DNA of 64,000 nt, taken from positions 1-64,000 of the IMG/VR virus record IMGVR_UViG_3300023174_000056, one strand, 5' to 3'. The notes below the pieces were generated by a model. It did not search any database. It saw only the letters and a list, made by a program, of their open reading frames with translations, and had not been told where the DNA came from. How positions within the stretch are numbered: position 1 is the stretch's first letter; each line of letters opens with the position of its first letter. The position numbers were made by a program, and so were the translations under genes. Of the stretch, positions 27,760 through 36,564 are shown in pieces. The DNA is from a virus.

Positions 27760-29340
27760 TTATGTATCAACAATTGCATGAGAAGTAGTCAATAAAGTGG
27801 ACGCCGCAGATACAGCATTTTGTAATGCACAACGTGTTACCTTTGCTGGGTCTATAATTCCAGCTTTATCCATATTTACGTACTCTCCAGTAGCGAAATT
27901 CCTACCAGCCCAGATGTCATCACCGCATTTATTTAATACAGTTTCGACAACTACATCTGGCTTGTCCCCACAATTTTCCGCTAATTTACGTATTGGTTCT
28001 TCACACGCTCTTTGAAGAATTTTTACTCCAAACCGTTCGTCTTGATTATCCACAGAAACATTCTGCTCTAAGCCTCTAGACAATTTTAATAATGCACAAC
28101 CTCCTCCTGGTAAAATACCTTCTAATTGCGCTGATTTAACAGCCTCTAGAGCATCTTCGATGCGATGCTTGCGCTCGACCATATCTACCTCTGTCGTACC
28201 GCCCACACGAATTATGGCGACCCCGCTAGCGAGTCTGGTAATTCTTTCTTGGATGCGCTCGCACTCTGCAAGGTCTTCGGTCTGCAAAATTTCCTGCTTT
28301 AACCTGTCAATATGGCGCTCGACCTCCTCATAATTGCCGCCACCGCCCACAATTGTTGTATGCAGTTTTAGCGATTCAACTGTTTTAGCGGTTCCTAGAT
28401 CCTTCAGTTTAACATCACGTAATGGTCTTCCGCTTTCACGTGTAATAAAAGTAGCACCAGTCGCTAGAGCAAGATCTTTCATAATATTTCTACGCTCTTC
28501 TCCGTACTTTGGAGCCTTAATCACACCAATCTTCATACTGCCACGAACAGCATTTAAGATAAGTGCTGCCAATGCTTGGCCTTCAACATTTTCTGCAATG
28601 ATAACAAAAGGCTTCTTCTCTCTTGCCATAATTTCTAGAGCAGGGAATAGATCATCAAGATTATCTATGCTGTGGTCTGTAATAAGAAGCCGAACATCGT
28701 CAAACCTCATTGCGGCACGAGCTTCGTCAGTAACAAATTGTGGAGAAAGATAACCAGAACTAACTTGGAAACCTTCAACGATATCTAAGCTTGTTTCTAC
28801 GCTTTTTCCTGCCTCAATAGTGATAGCGCCGTCTTTACCAACCTTGTCTACAGCAGTAGCAATAAGTTTACCAATCTTTTTATCACCATTTGCTGAAATT
28901 GTTGCGACATGCTCAATCTCTTCCAAGCTTTTAATTGTAACAGACCTATCTTCTATATTCTTAACAATATATTCAACAGCTGCATCCATTCCACGCTTTA
29001 GATCAGTTGGGGACGCACCAGCAATTATATATTTTTGTGCTTCATTCATAATAGCTCTAGCTAAAACAGTAGCTGTTGTAGTACCGTCGCCAGCCTCTGT
29101 AGCTGTAACCGCAGAAGCTTGTTTTAGCACTTGCGCTCCAACGTTTTCAAATGGATCCTGCAATTCAACTGCCTGAGCTACAGTTACACCATCCTTAGTG
29201 ATAATTGGATTACGGCCCTTCAAGTGGATTACTACATTTTTACCTTTTGGTCCTAAAGTAGCCGAAACTGCGTCCGCTAATTTATTTACACCTGTTAAAA
29301 TTTTTGTATTTAAAGATAAACCATTATCATATACTTTCAC
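27760..29340 (-). CDS. groEL: GroEL-type chaperonin
   Basis: A 526-residue group I chaperonin. ATP site: TLGPKGKNVV, ITKDGVTVA, GDGTTTATVLA (with the hydrolytic Asp), and RIEDALEAVKSA in the C-terminal equatorial part with the second catalytic Asp. Apical domain VEGFQVSSGYLSPQF is present. The C-terminal GGM tail of cellular GroEL is missing. Phage chaperonins fold capsid or other phage proteins; a GroES-like partner is encoded at 44295. Neighbours are a membrane protein, a nuclease-like protein and a ClpP protease, consistent with an assembly block. Confidence 0.97.
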   Translation of the reverse strand: MKVYDNGLSLNTKILTGVNKLADAVSATLGPKGKNVVIHLKGRNPIITKDGVTVAQAVELQDPFENVGAQVLKQASAVTATEAGDGTTTATVLARAIMNEAQKYIIAGASPTDLKRGMDAAVEYIVKNIEDRSVTIKSLEEIEHVATISANGDKKIGKLIATAVDKVGKDGAITIEAGKSVETSLDIVEGFQVSSGYLSPQFVTDEARAAMRFDDVRLLITDHSIDNLDDLFPALEIMAREKKPFVIIAENVEGQALAALILNAVRGSMKIGVIKAPKYGEERRNIMKDLALATGATFITRESGRPLRDVKLKDLGTAKTVESLKLHTTIVGGGGNYEEVERHIDRLKQEILQTEDLAECERIQERITRLASGVAIIRVGGTTEVDMVERKHRIEDALEAVKSAQLEGILPGGGCALLKLSRGLEQNVSVDNQDERFGVKILQRACEEPIRKLAENCGDKPDVVVETVLNKCGDDIWAGRNFATGEYVNMDKAGIIDPAKVTRCALQNAVSAASTLLTTSHAIVDT

Positions 29341-29358
29341 GTTTACACCAGACCTTTC

Positions 29359-30618
29359 TTATCGGGTTTTAATTTTTAGATCATCTCGTTTGGATGATAA
29401 CATATTTGAGTGAAACTTTAAGCCGTGAATAGTTAAGGGATCTAGCCCTGGAATGTCGATTATAATTTTTGCACCGTCTGTTTTAACTATGTCTTTTTTA
29501 CCCATGTTAGAAGCCCTTATTTTTTCTATATCTGGTTTGCTTCTATCTTTTTCCTCTAGTCTTATTCCATCAACATCCGAAACTAGCACGTAAAGTTTAT
29601 CATAACTTGTACGCTCATCTTCATCGCCAAGTTGTGCATCGTTAACCATATTCACAAGCTCTTTTAGCTTCATGCTCCTTAGATTGCTAACAAATACTTC
29701 ACGCACCTTTTCGTATACTTCTTCCATAGCTTCTTTATATAAGTCCGAACGGTCTTCTTTTGCTTTTTCCATCCAAGAAGGTGGTTCAAAATCTTCAGAT
29801 TTTGGAGTGTAAACACGACCTAGTTTTTTCGCAAATATTTGCCTTCCTACCATCCACCAAGGTTTACCATTGGGATTTTTAACTATATTTTCCTCTTGTT
29901 CATCTCCATACCCAAGATTTCTATTATATGTAAACCTTAATTCTCTACCTTCTTCCGTGACAAGCTTAATGGATAAGCCTTCTCTATTGCCACTTTCTGT
30001 AGTTAAAATTAAGTCAGCTTTAGAGTTCTTACTTCCTAGAGATTTTGTAGAAGCAATTTTTCCTAGCTTATCCTCTATTAACTTTTTGCCTTGTAATGCT
30101 ATGTCTAGTACATCAGAATATTCGCCTTTTAATTTTTCTTTTACTTCTTGTTTAGAAGCTTCTGGTGGTAAATCTAGACGATTCTTTAATTCATCGGTAA
30201 TTTTACCAGTTAGCACTAATGCAACAACATGTTCTAGTGCAAGACCTTCTCTTGAACCTATATCGTATTTATAAACAAGATAAATTCTACCGCTGCCATC
30301 TTTATAAGAAACTTCTGTACATTCTATTGAGGAATCATATTTTGGTATATAGCGGTTTTCTACACTAATACCATCAGATTTTATAGCATTTACCACTTTT
30401 TTTCTGGCCTTCTCAATATTTTCCTTGTCTTCAAAGCGTATAACTAATGCCATGTCACTTTTATTTGATGGAGTGACGGAAATAATACTTAATGATTCAA
30501 AATCTAATTTTGATAATGAATCCTGTACTTGTTTTTTTAATTGTTCTTGCTTTTCTAATTCTTCTTCAAGAGCAATTGAAGACAATTCTAAAAGAAGTTT
30601 TTTAAATGCCTTTTTCAA
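29359..30618 (-). CDS. putative PD-(D/E)XK nuclease-like protein (419 aa)
   Basis: Residues ~130-235 fit the restriction-endonuclease fold: a helix with LALEHVVALVL supplying the Glu, KADLILTTESG supplying the Asp, and a GLSIKLVTEEG strand supplying the Lys. The N-terminal 30 residues form an amphipathic helix (KKLLLELSSIALEEEL) reminiscent of capsid-targeting tags. The C-terminal part is unassigned. Nuclease assignment is by pattern and not proven. Confidence 0.6.
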   Translation of the reverse strand: MKKAFKKLLLELSSIALEEELEKQEQLKKQVQDSLSKLDFESLSIISVTPSNKSDMALVIRFEDKENIEKARKKVVNAIKSDGISVENRYIPKYDSSIECTEVSYKDGSGRIYLVYKYDIGSREGLALEHVVALVLTGKITDELKNRLDLPPEASKQEVKEKLKGEYSDVLDIALQGKKLIEDKLGKIASTKSLGSKNSKADLILTTESGNREGLSIKLVTEEGRELRFTYNRNLGYGDEQEENIVKNPNGKPWWMVGRQIFAKKLGRVYTPKSEDFEPPSWMEKAKEDRSDLYKEAMEEVYEKVREVFVSNLRSMKLKELVNMVNDAQLGDEDERTSYDKLYVLVSDVDGIRLEEKDRSKPDIEKIRASNMGKKDIVKTDGAKIIIDIPGLDPLTIHGLKFHSNMLSSKRDDLKIKTR

Positions 30619-30620
30619 TA

Positions 30621-31250
30621 TTAAATTACCTCGTCAGCTATTCCGTATTTTACTGCTTCTTCTGCTGATAAATAAACATTCACATGTCTTTGCAACAATT
30701 TATTCATAGTTGCTTGTGTCATTTTTGTTTCTTCAATTAATGCACCAATGTATCGTTCCTGTGTCCAGCGAATTTCAGCCATTTCATTTTCAAGATTATG
30801 TAATGGACCTTCATTACCAGCTAATACTGAGTGTATCATGACTCTGCAATGCTTACCAATTTTGCGCTTGCCTTTTGTACCGGCAGCTAAAAGTAAAACA
30901 CCAGCGCTCATCACTTTTCCTAAACCAATTGTATGAATTTCACAATCTTTACGAACTTGACGCATTACATCATAAATCGCAAACATGTCTGACGCAGAAC
31001 CTCCATGAGTTGAAAGATAAAACTCAAAAGGCTCATATGCTTGTTTTTTATTTTTTCCTTTATGTTGTTCATTGTCTAGTTTTCCATACTCTTTAAGAGC
31101 TAACATTCCATAAATTACATCAGCAGCCTTTTCTTCATCAACATCGCCAATCAGGCCAATAGTACGCATTGTAATCTTTGGTTCTTCACTTGGCAGCATG
31201 ATTACTGAAGTTGTTTCTTCTGCTTGCTTATCTTCTTTTTTATTTAGCAT
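30621..31250 (-). CDS. clpP: ClpP-like serine protease
   Basis: A 209-residue protease with the ClpP fold: EFYLSTHGGSASDMFAIYD (oxyanion region), the nucleophilic Ser in GKVMSAGVLLLAAG (cell ClpP has ASMGA), and the catalytic His in CRVMIHSV. C-terminal AEEAVKYGIADEVI is typical. In several phages a ClpP-type enzyme is the prohead protease; its place beside scaffold-like and tagged proteins supports that, but it may also act with a host Clp ATPase. Confidence 0.92.
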   Translation of the reverse strand: MLNKKEDKQAEETTSVIMLPSEEPKITMRTIGLIGDVDEEKAADVIYGMLALKEYGKLDNEQHKGKNKKQAYEPFEFYLSTHGGSASDMFAIYDVMRQVRKDCEIHTIGLGKVMSAGVLLLAAGTKGKRKIGKHCRVMIHSVLAGNEGPLHNLENEMAEIRWTQERYIGALIEETKMTQATMNKLLQRHVNVYLSAEEAVKYGIADEVI

Positions 31251-31563
31251 TTTTTGCTCTTTTCTTTCTTGTTTTACAAGAACGTTGGATTCGTACTTCC
31301 TTACCTGCTCTATATTTTACTTCAACAATTTTTATGGGACATTTCTTTGCCCACTCTATCCATTCTTTTTCAGAAGAGAACTTTTTAATTAAGATTTTTA
31401 CTTCATTCTTGTTGTTTACGTTCCAGCCATCTGCAAATTGCTTCCATTCCTTAAATAGTTTTGAAAATGTCGTTTTATCACCGTGTTTAATTTCGTTTAT
31501 CTGCAATTTGTACTCATACTCATTTGTGTATTCATTCCGCCACGCACAAGCATCCATTTTCAT
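31240..31563 (-). CDS. hypothetical basic protein (107 aa)
   Basis: Basic throughout and lysine/arginine-rich at the C-terminus. Residues 20-70 read as strand-helix-strand (YKLQINEIKHG, FKEWKQFADGW, VKILIKKF). Unrecognised. Its end overlaps the start of clpP by 11 bases. Confidence 0.7.
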   Translation of the reverse strand: MKMDACAWRNEYTNEYEYKLQINEIKHGDKTTFSKLFKEWKQFADGWNVNNKNEVKILIKKFSSEKEWIEWAKKCPIKIVEVKYRAGKEVRIQRSCKTRKKRAKNAK

Positions 31564-31805
31564 TTTTCGTCCTTCTTTCCCTTTTTAACCTTTATTTTAC
31601 CATCCTGCCAAAAAAGTGTTATCTCTTCGTTCAAATGTTTTTCTATTTCTTTTAAGTAATAAGTGATTACACTAGCTTCTTTATTATTTTCTAACGCCCA
31701 TGAAAGAGCAGAATTTGCCATAAAAAATCTTTCTGCCCGATAGAGATTGTCATCTACCTTCATATATATCTTTATCATTCTTTTAAATTCGTTAGCTGGA
31801 CTCAT
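31560..31805 (-). CDS. hypothetical helical protein (81 aa)
   Basis: Mostly helical, basic C-terminus (IKVKKGKKDEK). Unrecognised. Overlaps neighbours at both ends, so translated as part of the clpP operon. Confidence 0.7.
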   Translation of the reverse strand: MSPANEFKRMIKIYMKVDDNLYRAERFFMANSALSWALENNKEASVITYYLKEIEKHLNEEITLFWQDGKIKVKKGKKDEK

Positions 31806-32178
31806 CTCTTATTTTCTTCATAAGTGTATCAATATATTTAGTAGCCTCCTCCCAGTTTTTATACTCTGTTTCGTAACCTAATGATTTATTTAGCTCTTTA
31901 ATCCAATCATCACAAATTTTGCTATATTTAGCATTAAAAGTTTCTACTATTTTTTCATAATCTCTAGCGTATTGCTCGTCTGTTTCTGCTGCTTTTTCAT
32001 ATATAATTTTCAACATTTCAAGCATCTGATATTTATATGAAATAAAGTGTGCAGATCCCAAAAGGAATCTTATCTCTAATTCTCTTAGATTTTTTTTATG
32101 GGCTTGTTCATTTGCATAAAACGCATAAACTGTAATAATGAAAGCAGTAACAATAAAAACAGTTGTAAAAATGTCCAT
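31792..32178 (-). CDS. membrane-anchored protein (128 aa)
   Basis: An N-terminal transmembrane helix (FTTVFIVTAFIITVYAFY, residues 4-21) followed by an all-helical charged domain likely in the cytoplasm. Unrecognised. Confidence 0.72.
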   Translation of the reverse strand: MDIFTTVFIVTAFIITVYAFYANEQAHKKNLRELEIRFLLGSAHFISYKYQMLEMLKIIYEKAAETDEQYARDYEKIVETFNAKYSKICDDWIKELNKSLGYETEYKNWEEATKYIDTLMKKIRDESS

Positions 32179-32193
32179 TTAAAATCCCATAAA

Positions 32194-32224
32194 ATAAAAC
32201 CCGCTACCTTATTAAAGTAGCGGG
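32194..32224 (-). terminator. intrinsic terminator
   Basis: CCCGCTAC/GTAGCGGG stem with a TTTAATAAG-type loop and TTTTATTTTA tail. Ends the transcript of 32252-32518. Confidence 0.9.
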
Positions 32225-32251
32225 CTGTTATTTATAACTATACTACAGTTT

Positions 32252-32518
32252 TTATTCTTCTACAACTTCTTTTAATAAAGGAGCGACGATTTCTTCTGGA
32301 AGGTTATTCATGAATGCCTCAAAAGCAATTTTTGGTATTTTTGTTTCTTGTAGAACTTCTAAGAAGTCAATAATTGCTTCCTTGGAAATTGTGTCCTCAT
32401 CTATTTCATAAGATAGGCTATAGTTTTCAATCAAGGTTTCAACTTGGTCACTTTCGTTTGCAATATTTTCCATTTCTTCAGAAATTATTTGCTTTAGCTG
32501 GCTTTTTGTAATTTGCAT
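32252..32518 (-). CDS. tagged acidic protein (88 aa)
   Basis: Start chosen at the ATG giving MQITKSQLKQIISEEM, preceded by AAGGGA; this opening matches the tag of 19531-19875. The rest is acidic and helical (IIDFLEVLQETKIPKIAF). Likely a small head-internal protein; unrecognised otherwise. Confidence 0.7.
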   Translation of the reverse strand: MQITKSQLKQIISEEMENIANESDQVETLIENYSLSYEIDEDTISKEAIIDFLEVLQETKIPKIAFEAFMNNLPEEIVAPLLKEVVEE

Positions 32519-32538
32519 TTTTTTATCCCTTATAGTCC

Positions 32539-32573
32539 AACACCGACACACCTTTATAGGATATGTCGGTGTT
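32539..32573 (-). terminator. hairpin between virion genes
   Basis: AACACCGACA/TGTCGGTGTT with a 15-base loop, after the scaffold-like gene. No long T-run; likely a weak terminator or processing site. Confidence 0.6.
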
Positions 32574-32596
32574 AAACATAGATTATCTATTTTAGA

Positions 32597-33547
32597 TTAT
32601 TTCTTGTTGCCACCCTTGCCAGTTACAGGGCTTGTTTTACCGTGGCTTACTGTGTGTTTGCCTTCGCTTGGAGCTGCATGTAATTCATGACCGCCCTTTG
32701 AATTCTTTTCGCCTTCCTTCCATTCTTGATCAGCTTGTTTTTTTGTTCCAAAAACGCTTGAACCTGGACCGTGGCCTTTTGCAACACCAGCTTTGCTGCC
32801 ATTTGACATTGATGATTTTGGAGCAGGGGCATTAGCTTCTTTTAGCTCTTTTTTATCATCTGCGCCATCTGCTTTTTTCTTTTTTGCTGCTGCTGCTTTT
32901 TTCTTCATTTCTTCTTTCTTCTTTTCAGCGGCAGTCATCTTTTTCTTCTTCTTAGCTTCTTCTAGAAGACGAGCGGTAACACGTGCCAATACAGTATTGA
33001 TAAGTGCTTCATCCATCTTGTGATCATACTTTTTGGCTTCGTCTGTTTCTTCTTCTTGCTCTTCCATCATTGGAGTTTCGCCTTCGTTCTCTTCGTCGGC
33101 TTCGCCTTCTTCTGATTCTTCAGAATCTTCTTCGCCTTCTTCTTCCTCTTTTTCATCAGCTGGTGCTTCCATTTCTTCTTCATCAGCTGCTTCACCACTA
33201 GCGTCCATCTCAACGTCTACGCCAACTAGATCAGCTAACATTGTTACTAGCTCTTGAAACTTAGCTTCTTTGTCTTCGCCACCAGCAGCTTCTTCTTCAC
33301 CGCCCATCTCTTCGCCAGCGTCTTCTTGATCGCCGCCTAATTCGTCGGCAGCCATATCAAGCATTTCTTCTTCTTGAACAGTTTCGTTTTCATTTCTTGC
33401 TAGTGAACCATATTCTTGTCTATCTTCTGGTTTTGCAGCCATTGGCAGATTTTCGTTAATTTCTGGTCTGTTGATGACTGGAATATCCGCAAGTGCCATA
33501 AAACGACGAACTTCTGACTCTGTTAATAGCTGTTTCTTATTGCTCAT
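32597..33547 (-). CDS. scaffold- or prohead-core-like protein
   Basis: A 316-residue protein of striking composition: LLTESEVRRFMALADI near the N-terminus, an extremely acidic middle (residues ~45-170), then a Lys/Ala-rich block (residues ~195-235) and a glycine-rich end. The opening motif recurs in other large-phage virion proteins. Charged, disordered, helix-rich proteins of this kind serve as capsid scaffold or internal core and are often cut by the prohead protease. Position beside clpP and tagged genes agrees. GGAG precedes the ATG. Confidence 0.72.
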   Translation of the reverse strand: MSNKKQLLTESEVRRFMALADIPVINRPEINENLPMAAKPEDRQEYGSLARNENETVQEEEMLDMAADELGGDQEDAGEEMGGEEEAAGGEDKEAKFQELVTMLADLVGVDVEMDASGEAADEEEMEAPADEKEEEEGEEDSEESEEGEADEENEGETPMMEEQEEETDEAKKYDHKMDEALINTVLARVTARLLEEAKKKKKMTAAEKKKEEMKKKAAAAKKKKADGADDKKELKEANAPAPKSSMSNGSKAGVAKGHGPGSSVFGTKKQADQEWKEGEKNSKGGHELHAAPSEGKHTVSHGKTSPVTGKGGNKK

Positions 33548-33624
33548 TTTTTATCTCCTAAAGGATTTTAGTTTCAAAATTTAAAATAAATAGTTACATT
33601 CATCACAAAAGGAACTATTCAACA

Positions 33625-33885
33625 TCATAAATAGTTTCCAATATCTATTTGATCCTTAATTTTTTCTAATACTTCTTCTTCTATTTGTTTTACTCGCACA
33701 AAACTACAGCCAATTCTTTTAGAAACATCTCGTAACGTCATGTTACCATTCTTTTCTACTGCTATATGAACGCAATTAAGGTCTTCCTCAAAATCAATCC
33801 AGCTTCTGCATTCTTTATTTGGACAAGATTCTTCTAATGTTTTGCAGGCTTCTGTACATGTTTTAAACTTATAATCACTCATCAT
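33625..33885 (-). CDS. sigma-70 region 4-like helix-turn-helix protein
   Basis: An 86-residue protein. Residues ~48-80, MTLRDVSKRIGCSFVRVKQI, match the DNA-binding helix-turn-helix of sigma factor region 4. The N-terminal half has CTEACKTLEESC, CRSW and LNC, a possible zinc site. It could be a transcription modulator for late genes, since the TGn promoters are nearly absent from the flanking virion block. Confidence 0.78.
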   Translation of the reverse strand: MMSDYKFKTCTEACKTLEESCPNKECRSWIDFEEDLNCVHIAVEKNGNMTLRDVSKRIGCSFVRVKQIEEEVLEKIKDQIDIGNYL

Positions 33886-34186
33886 TATCTTCCAATTCTA
33901 TTTGGTCGTAAATATCAGCTACTTCCTCTTCGGATAGCATAAAATATTCTTCTTGCTTTTGCTGTTCTTTTTCGTCTTTTTTCATTTTTTTTAATGATCT
34001 TTTACCTATTCTTTCTTCATTCAGTTCTTTTATTAAAGAACGCATATGAGGATTATCTTCAACATATGCCTTTACAAGCATTTTAAAAAAAGTTTGTTGT
34101 GGTAAATTATCATAACGAAATTTTAATCTCATATCTGCATGAGCTGTATTGCTTAAATAAAAGGTATACTTCTTCCAACCTTCCAT
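33875..34186 (-). CDS. hypothetical protein with RHH-like N-terminus (103 aa)
   Basis: A strand (KYTFYLSNTAHADM) followed by two helices (LPQQTFFKMLVKAYVEDN), the shape of a ribbon-helix-helix DNA-binding domain, then a basic linker and an acidic tail. Coupled to the helix-turn-helix gene by an 11-base overlap. The DNA-binding role is inference. Confidence 0.62.
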   Translation of the reverse strand: MEGWKKYTFYLSNTAHADMRLKFRYDNLPQQTFFKMLVKAYVEDNPHMRSLIKELNEERIGKRSLKKMKKDEKEQQKQEEYFMLSEEEVADIYDQIELEDNDE

Positions 34187-35211
34187 TAACGGTTCCTAGA
34201 AAGAATGTGTGTAGAGCTTTCGTGTTGACCAGCACTCGTTTGACGGATAAACTCCGACCTAGCTTGTAGTCCACCAATATTTATAGCACCAGTATACGAT
34301 AAACCGCTCTTAATATTACCAACAAGATCATTAAAAATATTTTCTACTGGGCCTTTATACGGTACAGTTGTAGCAATGCCTTCTGGGGCTGAGGATTTAC
34401 CACGCCACTCTTCTTGAGCTTCACGGGAAGCCATGCCACGATAGGCTTTCATTTTCATGCCATAAATTAGTGATTCGGTAATTTCACCTGGTGCTTCGTC
34501 TGTTCCTGCTAGTAATGAACCTAACATTACAAAATCCGCTCCAGCGGCTAACGCCTTAATAATATCTCCAGCGTTTTTGATACCACCGTCAGCAATAAGA
34601 GTAGCGGTAGTAGCAACTTTAGCGCAATCCATAATAGCAGTAATATTAGGGACACCATGACCTGTTTGAATCCTTGTGGAACAAATTGAACCACCACCAA
34701 TACCAACACGAATAGAATTCGCACCCCACGCTTGCAATGCTTCAAAAGCTTCTGCTGTAGCTACATTGCCAGCCATAATATGGATAGATGGTCCATAGTG
34801 GTCACGGATACTACGAATAGCATTATAAACATTGAGGTGATGACCGTGAGCAACGTCAATGCAGATAAAATCAACACCAGCATTATACAGGGCAGTAACC
34901 CGCTCCATATAATCGCCAGTGCTACCAACAGCAGCGCCGACACGTTCGCCATTGCGCTTAACTGAACGAACAATTTCAGCTTGCTCCTCAATTGAGTTGT
35001 AACGGTGAATAATAGCTACACCACCTAGCTTTGATAGCGCTACAGCCATATCAAAACCACTAACTGTGTCCATTGGACTTGCAATGATAGGTGTTTGAAA
35101 CTCTAAACTTGGTCCAAGACCACTTTTTAAAGTCACTTGTGACCGACTTTCGATTTCGCTATAATGTGGAACTAGTAATACATCATCATAACTTAATGCT
35201 TCTTTAAACAT
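34186..35211 (-). CDS. IMP dehydrogenase / GMP reductase family enzyme
   Basis: A 341-residue TIM-barrel. Start at [11 protein letters not shown] after GAGG. Signatures: [17 protein letters not shown], the catalytic loop [13 protein letters not shown] (Cys nucleophile), DGGIKNAGD, and [10 protein letters not shown]. No CBS domains, as in GMP reductase (about 347 residues), but the flap region ends in APEG like IMP dehydrogenase. So it either oxidises IMP to XMP or reduces GMP to IMP; the sequence does not settle which. With the PurA/PurZ-family enzyme it implies phage control of purine branch points. Confidence 0.88.
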   Translation of the reverse strand: MFKEALSYDDVLLVPHYSEIESRSQVTLKSGLGPSLEFQTPIIASPMDTVSGFDMAVALSKLGGVAIIHRYNSIEEQAEIVRSVKRNGERVGAAVGSTGDYMERVTALYNAGVDFICIDVAHGHHLNVYNAIRSIRDHYGPSIHIMAGNVATAEAFEALQAWGANSIRVGIGGGSICSTRIQTGHGVPNITAIMDCAKVATTATLIADGGIKNAGDIIKALAAGADFVMLGSLLAGTDEAPGEITESLIYGMKMKAYRGMASREAQEEWRGKSSAPEGIATTVPYKGPVENIFNDLVGNIKSGLSYTGAINIGGLQARSEFIRQTSAGQHESSTHILSRNR

Positions 35212-35428
35212 TTTTCCTCTTTTCTTGGCAGGATGGGCAATAAAGATCAACTCGTTTTTGTTCGCTGAACACCTCTACGAACCAAGTCATCGCCATCTGC
35301 TTGTCTTTTTTATCAAAAATTGCGTCACAAGTCAAGCATTTGTTTGGCATATCAAGCATCAAATTTACGCTCTTAAATGCCTCTTTTCCCATTAGTTTTT
35401 CAGCTGTACGTCTTTCTTTGCGGTTCAT
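35204..35428 (-). CDS. small zinc-finger protein (74 aa)
   Basis: Begins MNRKERR, basic, then CLTCDAIF near residue 30 and CPSCQEK near residue 65, a two-knuckle zinc ribbon. Similar openings occur in small phage proteins of unknown role. Overlaps both dut and the purine enzyme gene. Confidence 0.72.
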   Translation of the reverse strand: MNRKERRTAEKLMGKEAFKSVNLMLDMPNKCLTCDAIFDKKDKQMAMTWFVEVFSEQKRVDLYCPSCQEKRKNV

Positions 35429-35934
35429 TTTGCACCACTTGATCCAAACCCGCCAGAACCTCGGCTATTCTCTGGTGTGGAAAATTCTTCCACTTGCACA
35501 AGTTCGCTTTGCCAAACACGTTGCACTGTAAATTGTGCAATCTTATCATGGTGGTTGACTACCACTCTTTCAGTTGTAGCATTATGAAGAACAATACCCC
35601 AAGGACCAGTATAAAAACTATCTACAAGACCAAGGATAACAAGCTTACCCTTGCTATTCATGCCGCTTCTACCACGGATATCACAACACCAACCATTTGG
35701 TGGCATAATAGCTAAACCAGTTGGTACAATTCGTGTATCACCTGGAAGTAGAACAATTGGCTCATTTGGGCAATCCGCATAAAGATCCCAAGCCGCATCT
35801 TCGGCATGTGCTTTTTGTGGACCTTTTGCTGTTTGTGTTAGTGGTTTCCACTGCAATGTTGCAGAAATCATATTTTCCCATACTTTCTTTTTTTCTTTTA
35901 AAGATTCCCATGTTTCTAGATTAATTGTTGTCAT
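35425..35934 (-). CDS. dut: dUTPase
   Basis: A 169-residue trimeric-type dUTP pyrophosphatase. All five motifs are visible: DAAWDLYA (1), IRGRSGMN (2), GLVDSFYTG (3, catalytic Asp), KIAQFTVQRV (4) and RGSGGFGSSG (5, C-terminal lid). It removes dUTP and yields dUMP for the phage ThyX. An N-terminal extension of ~35 residues is unusual. Confidence 0.95.
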   Translation of the reverse strand: MTTINLETWESLKEKKKVWENMISATLQWKPLTQTAKGPQKAHAEDAAWDLYADCPNEPIVLLPGDTRIVPTGLAIMPPNGWCCDIRGRSGMNSKGKLVILGLVDSFYTGPWGIVLHNATTERVVVNHHDKIAQFTVQRVWQSELVQVEEFSTPENSRGSGGFGSSGAK

Positions 35935-35942
35935 TTTATCTC

Positions 35943-36164
35943 CTAAAAAATTTTATCTGCCTTGTTTTCCATTTCATGGGCAAGGTTTTTAAGCATATTT
36001 GCCGTATCTACCAAAACTCTTCTAGCTCCAAGATGGTGTAATTCAGGTTCTTTACAGGCCATCAATTCTAAGACAATACCATTGTGTTCTAAAATAATGT
36101 GACTTTTAGAATGAATTTCACTATTAACCGCTTTAATATCTGTGTGTTTAATTTCCCACTTCAT
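35943..36164 (-). CDS. hypothetical protein (73 aa)
   Basis: Strand-rich N-terminus (SHIILEHNGIVLELMAC) and a C-terminal helix. Unrecognised. One base from the next gene. Confidence 0.68.
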   Translation of the reverse strand: MKWEIKHTDIKAVNSEIHSKSHIILEHNGIVLELMACKEPELHHLGARRVLVDTANMLKNLAHEMENKADKIF

Positions 36165-36165
36165 T

Positions 36166-36564
36166 TTAACCCTTTTTGAGAAGCCAAGAAGAGCTTTGTA
36201 TTTTTTCTCCTAGCCCGTCTACCATTTCTATTCCTAATTCTTGACAAATCTTAGCCTCTGGTATTTCTGATGAAAACCTATCGCCCCCCTTGGCAAAAAT
36301 GTTAGGCTTCACCAGAGCTAAAGTATCGCACACCGTGCCATCCTTGTCAATCGAAAGAATAACTTCGTCCACGCAGCGGAGAGCAGCGACGATTTCCATA
36401 CGCTCGTCTTCTTTCATGAATTCTTTAGAGCCTTTTAAAGATCTTTGGTGGTCGCTATTAACAATAACAACTAAGTGATCTCCTAATTGTTTTGCTTTTT
36501 CTAGGTATTCTACGTGTCCTTTATGGAGTGGGTTAAAATAACCACTTGTTGCTATTTTTTTCAT
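36166..36564 (-). CDS. nucleotidyltransferase of the HldE/TagD type
   Basis: A 132-residue cytidylyltransferase-like enzyme: GYFNPLHKGHVEYL carries the HxGH nucleotide site (residues ~8-21) and FAKGGDRF replaces the RTxGISTT-like region, as in heptose-phosphate adenylyltransferases (HldE C-domain). It would activate a sugar phosphate or alcohol phosphate. Overlaps a cupin isomerase gene by four bases, pointing to sugar metabolism. Confidence 0.85.
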   Translation of the reverse strand: MKKIATSGYFNPLHKGHVEYLEKAKQLGDHLVVIVNSDHQRSLKGSKEFMKEDERMEIVAALRCVDEVILSIDKDGTVCDTLALVKPNIFAKGGDRFSSEIPEAKICQELGIEMVDGLGEKIQSSSWLLKKG

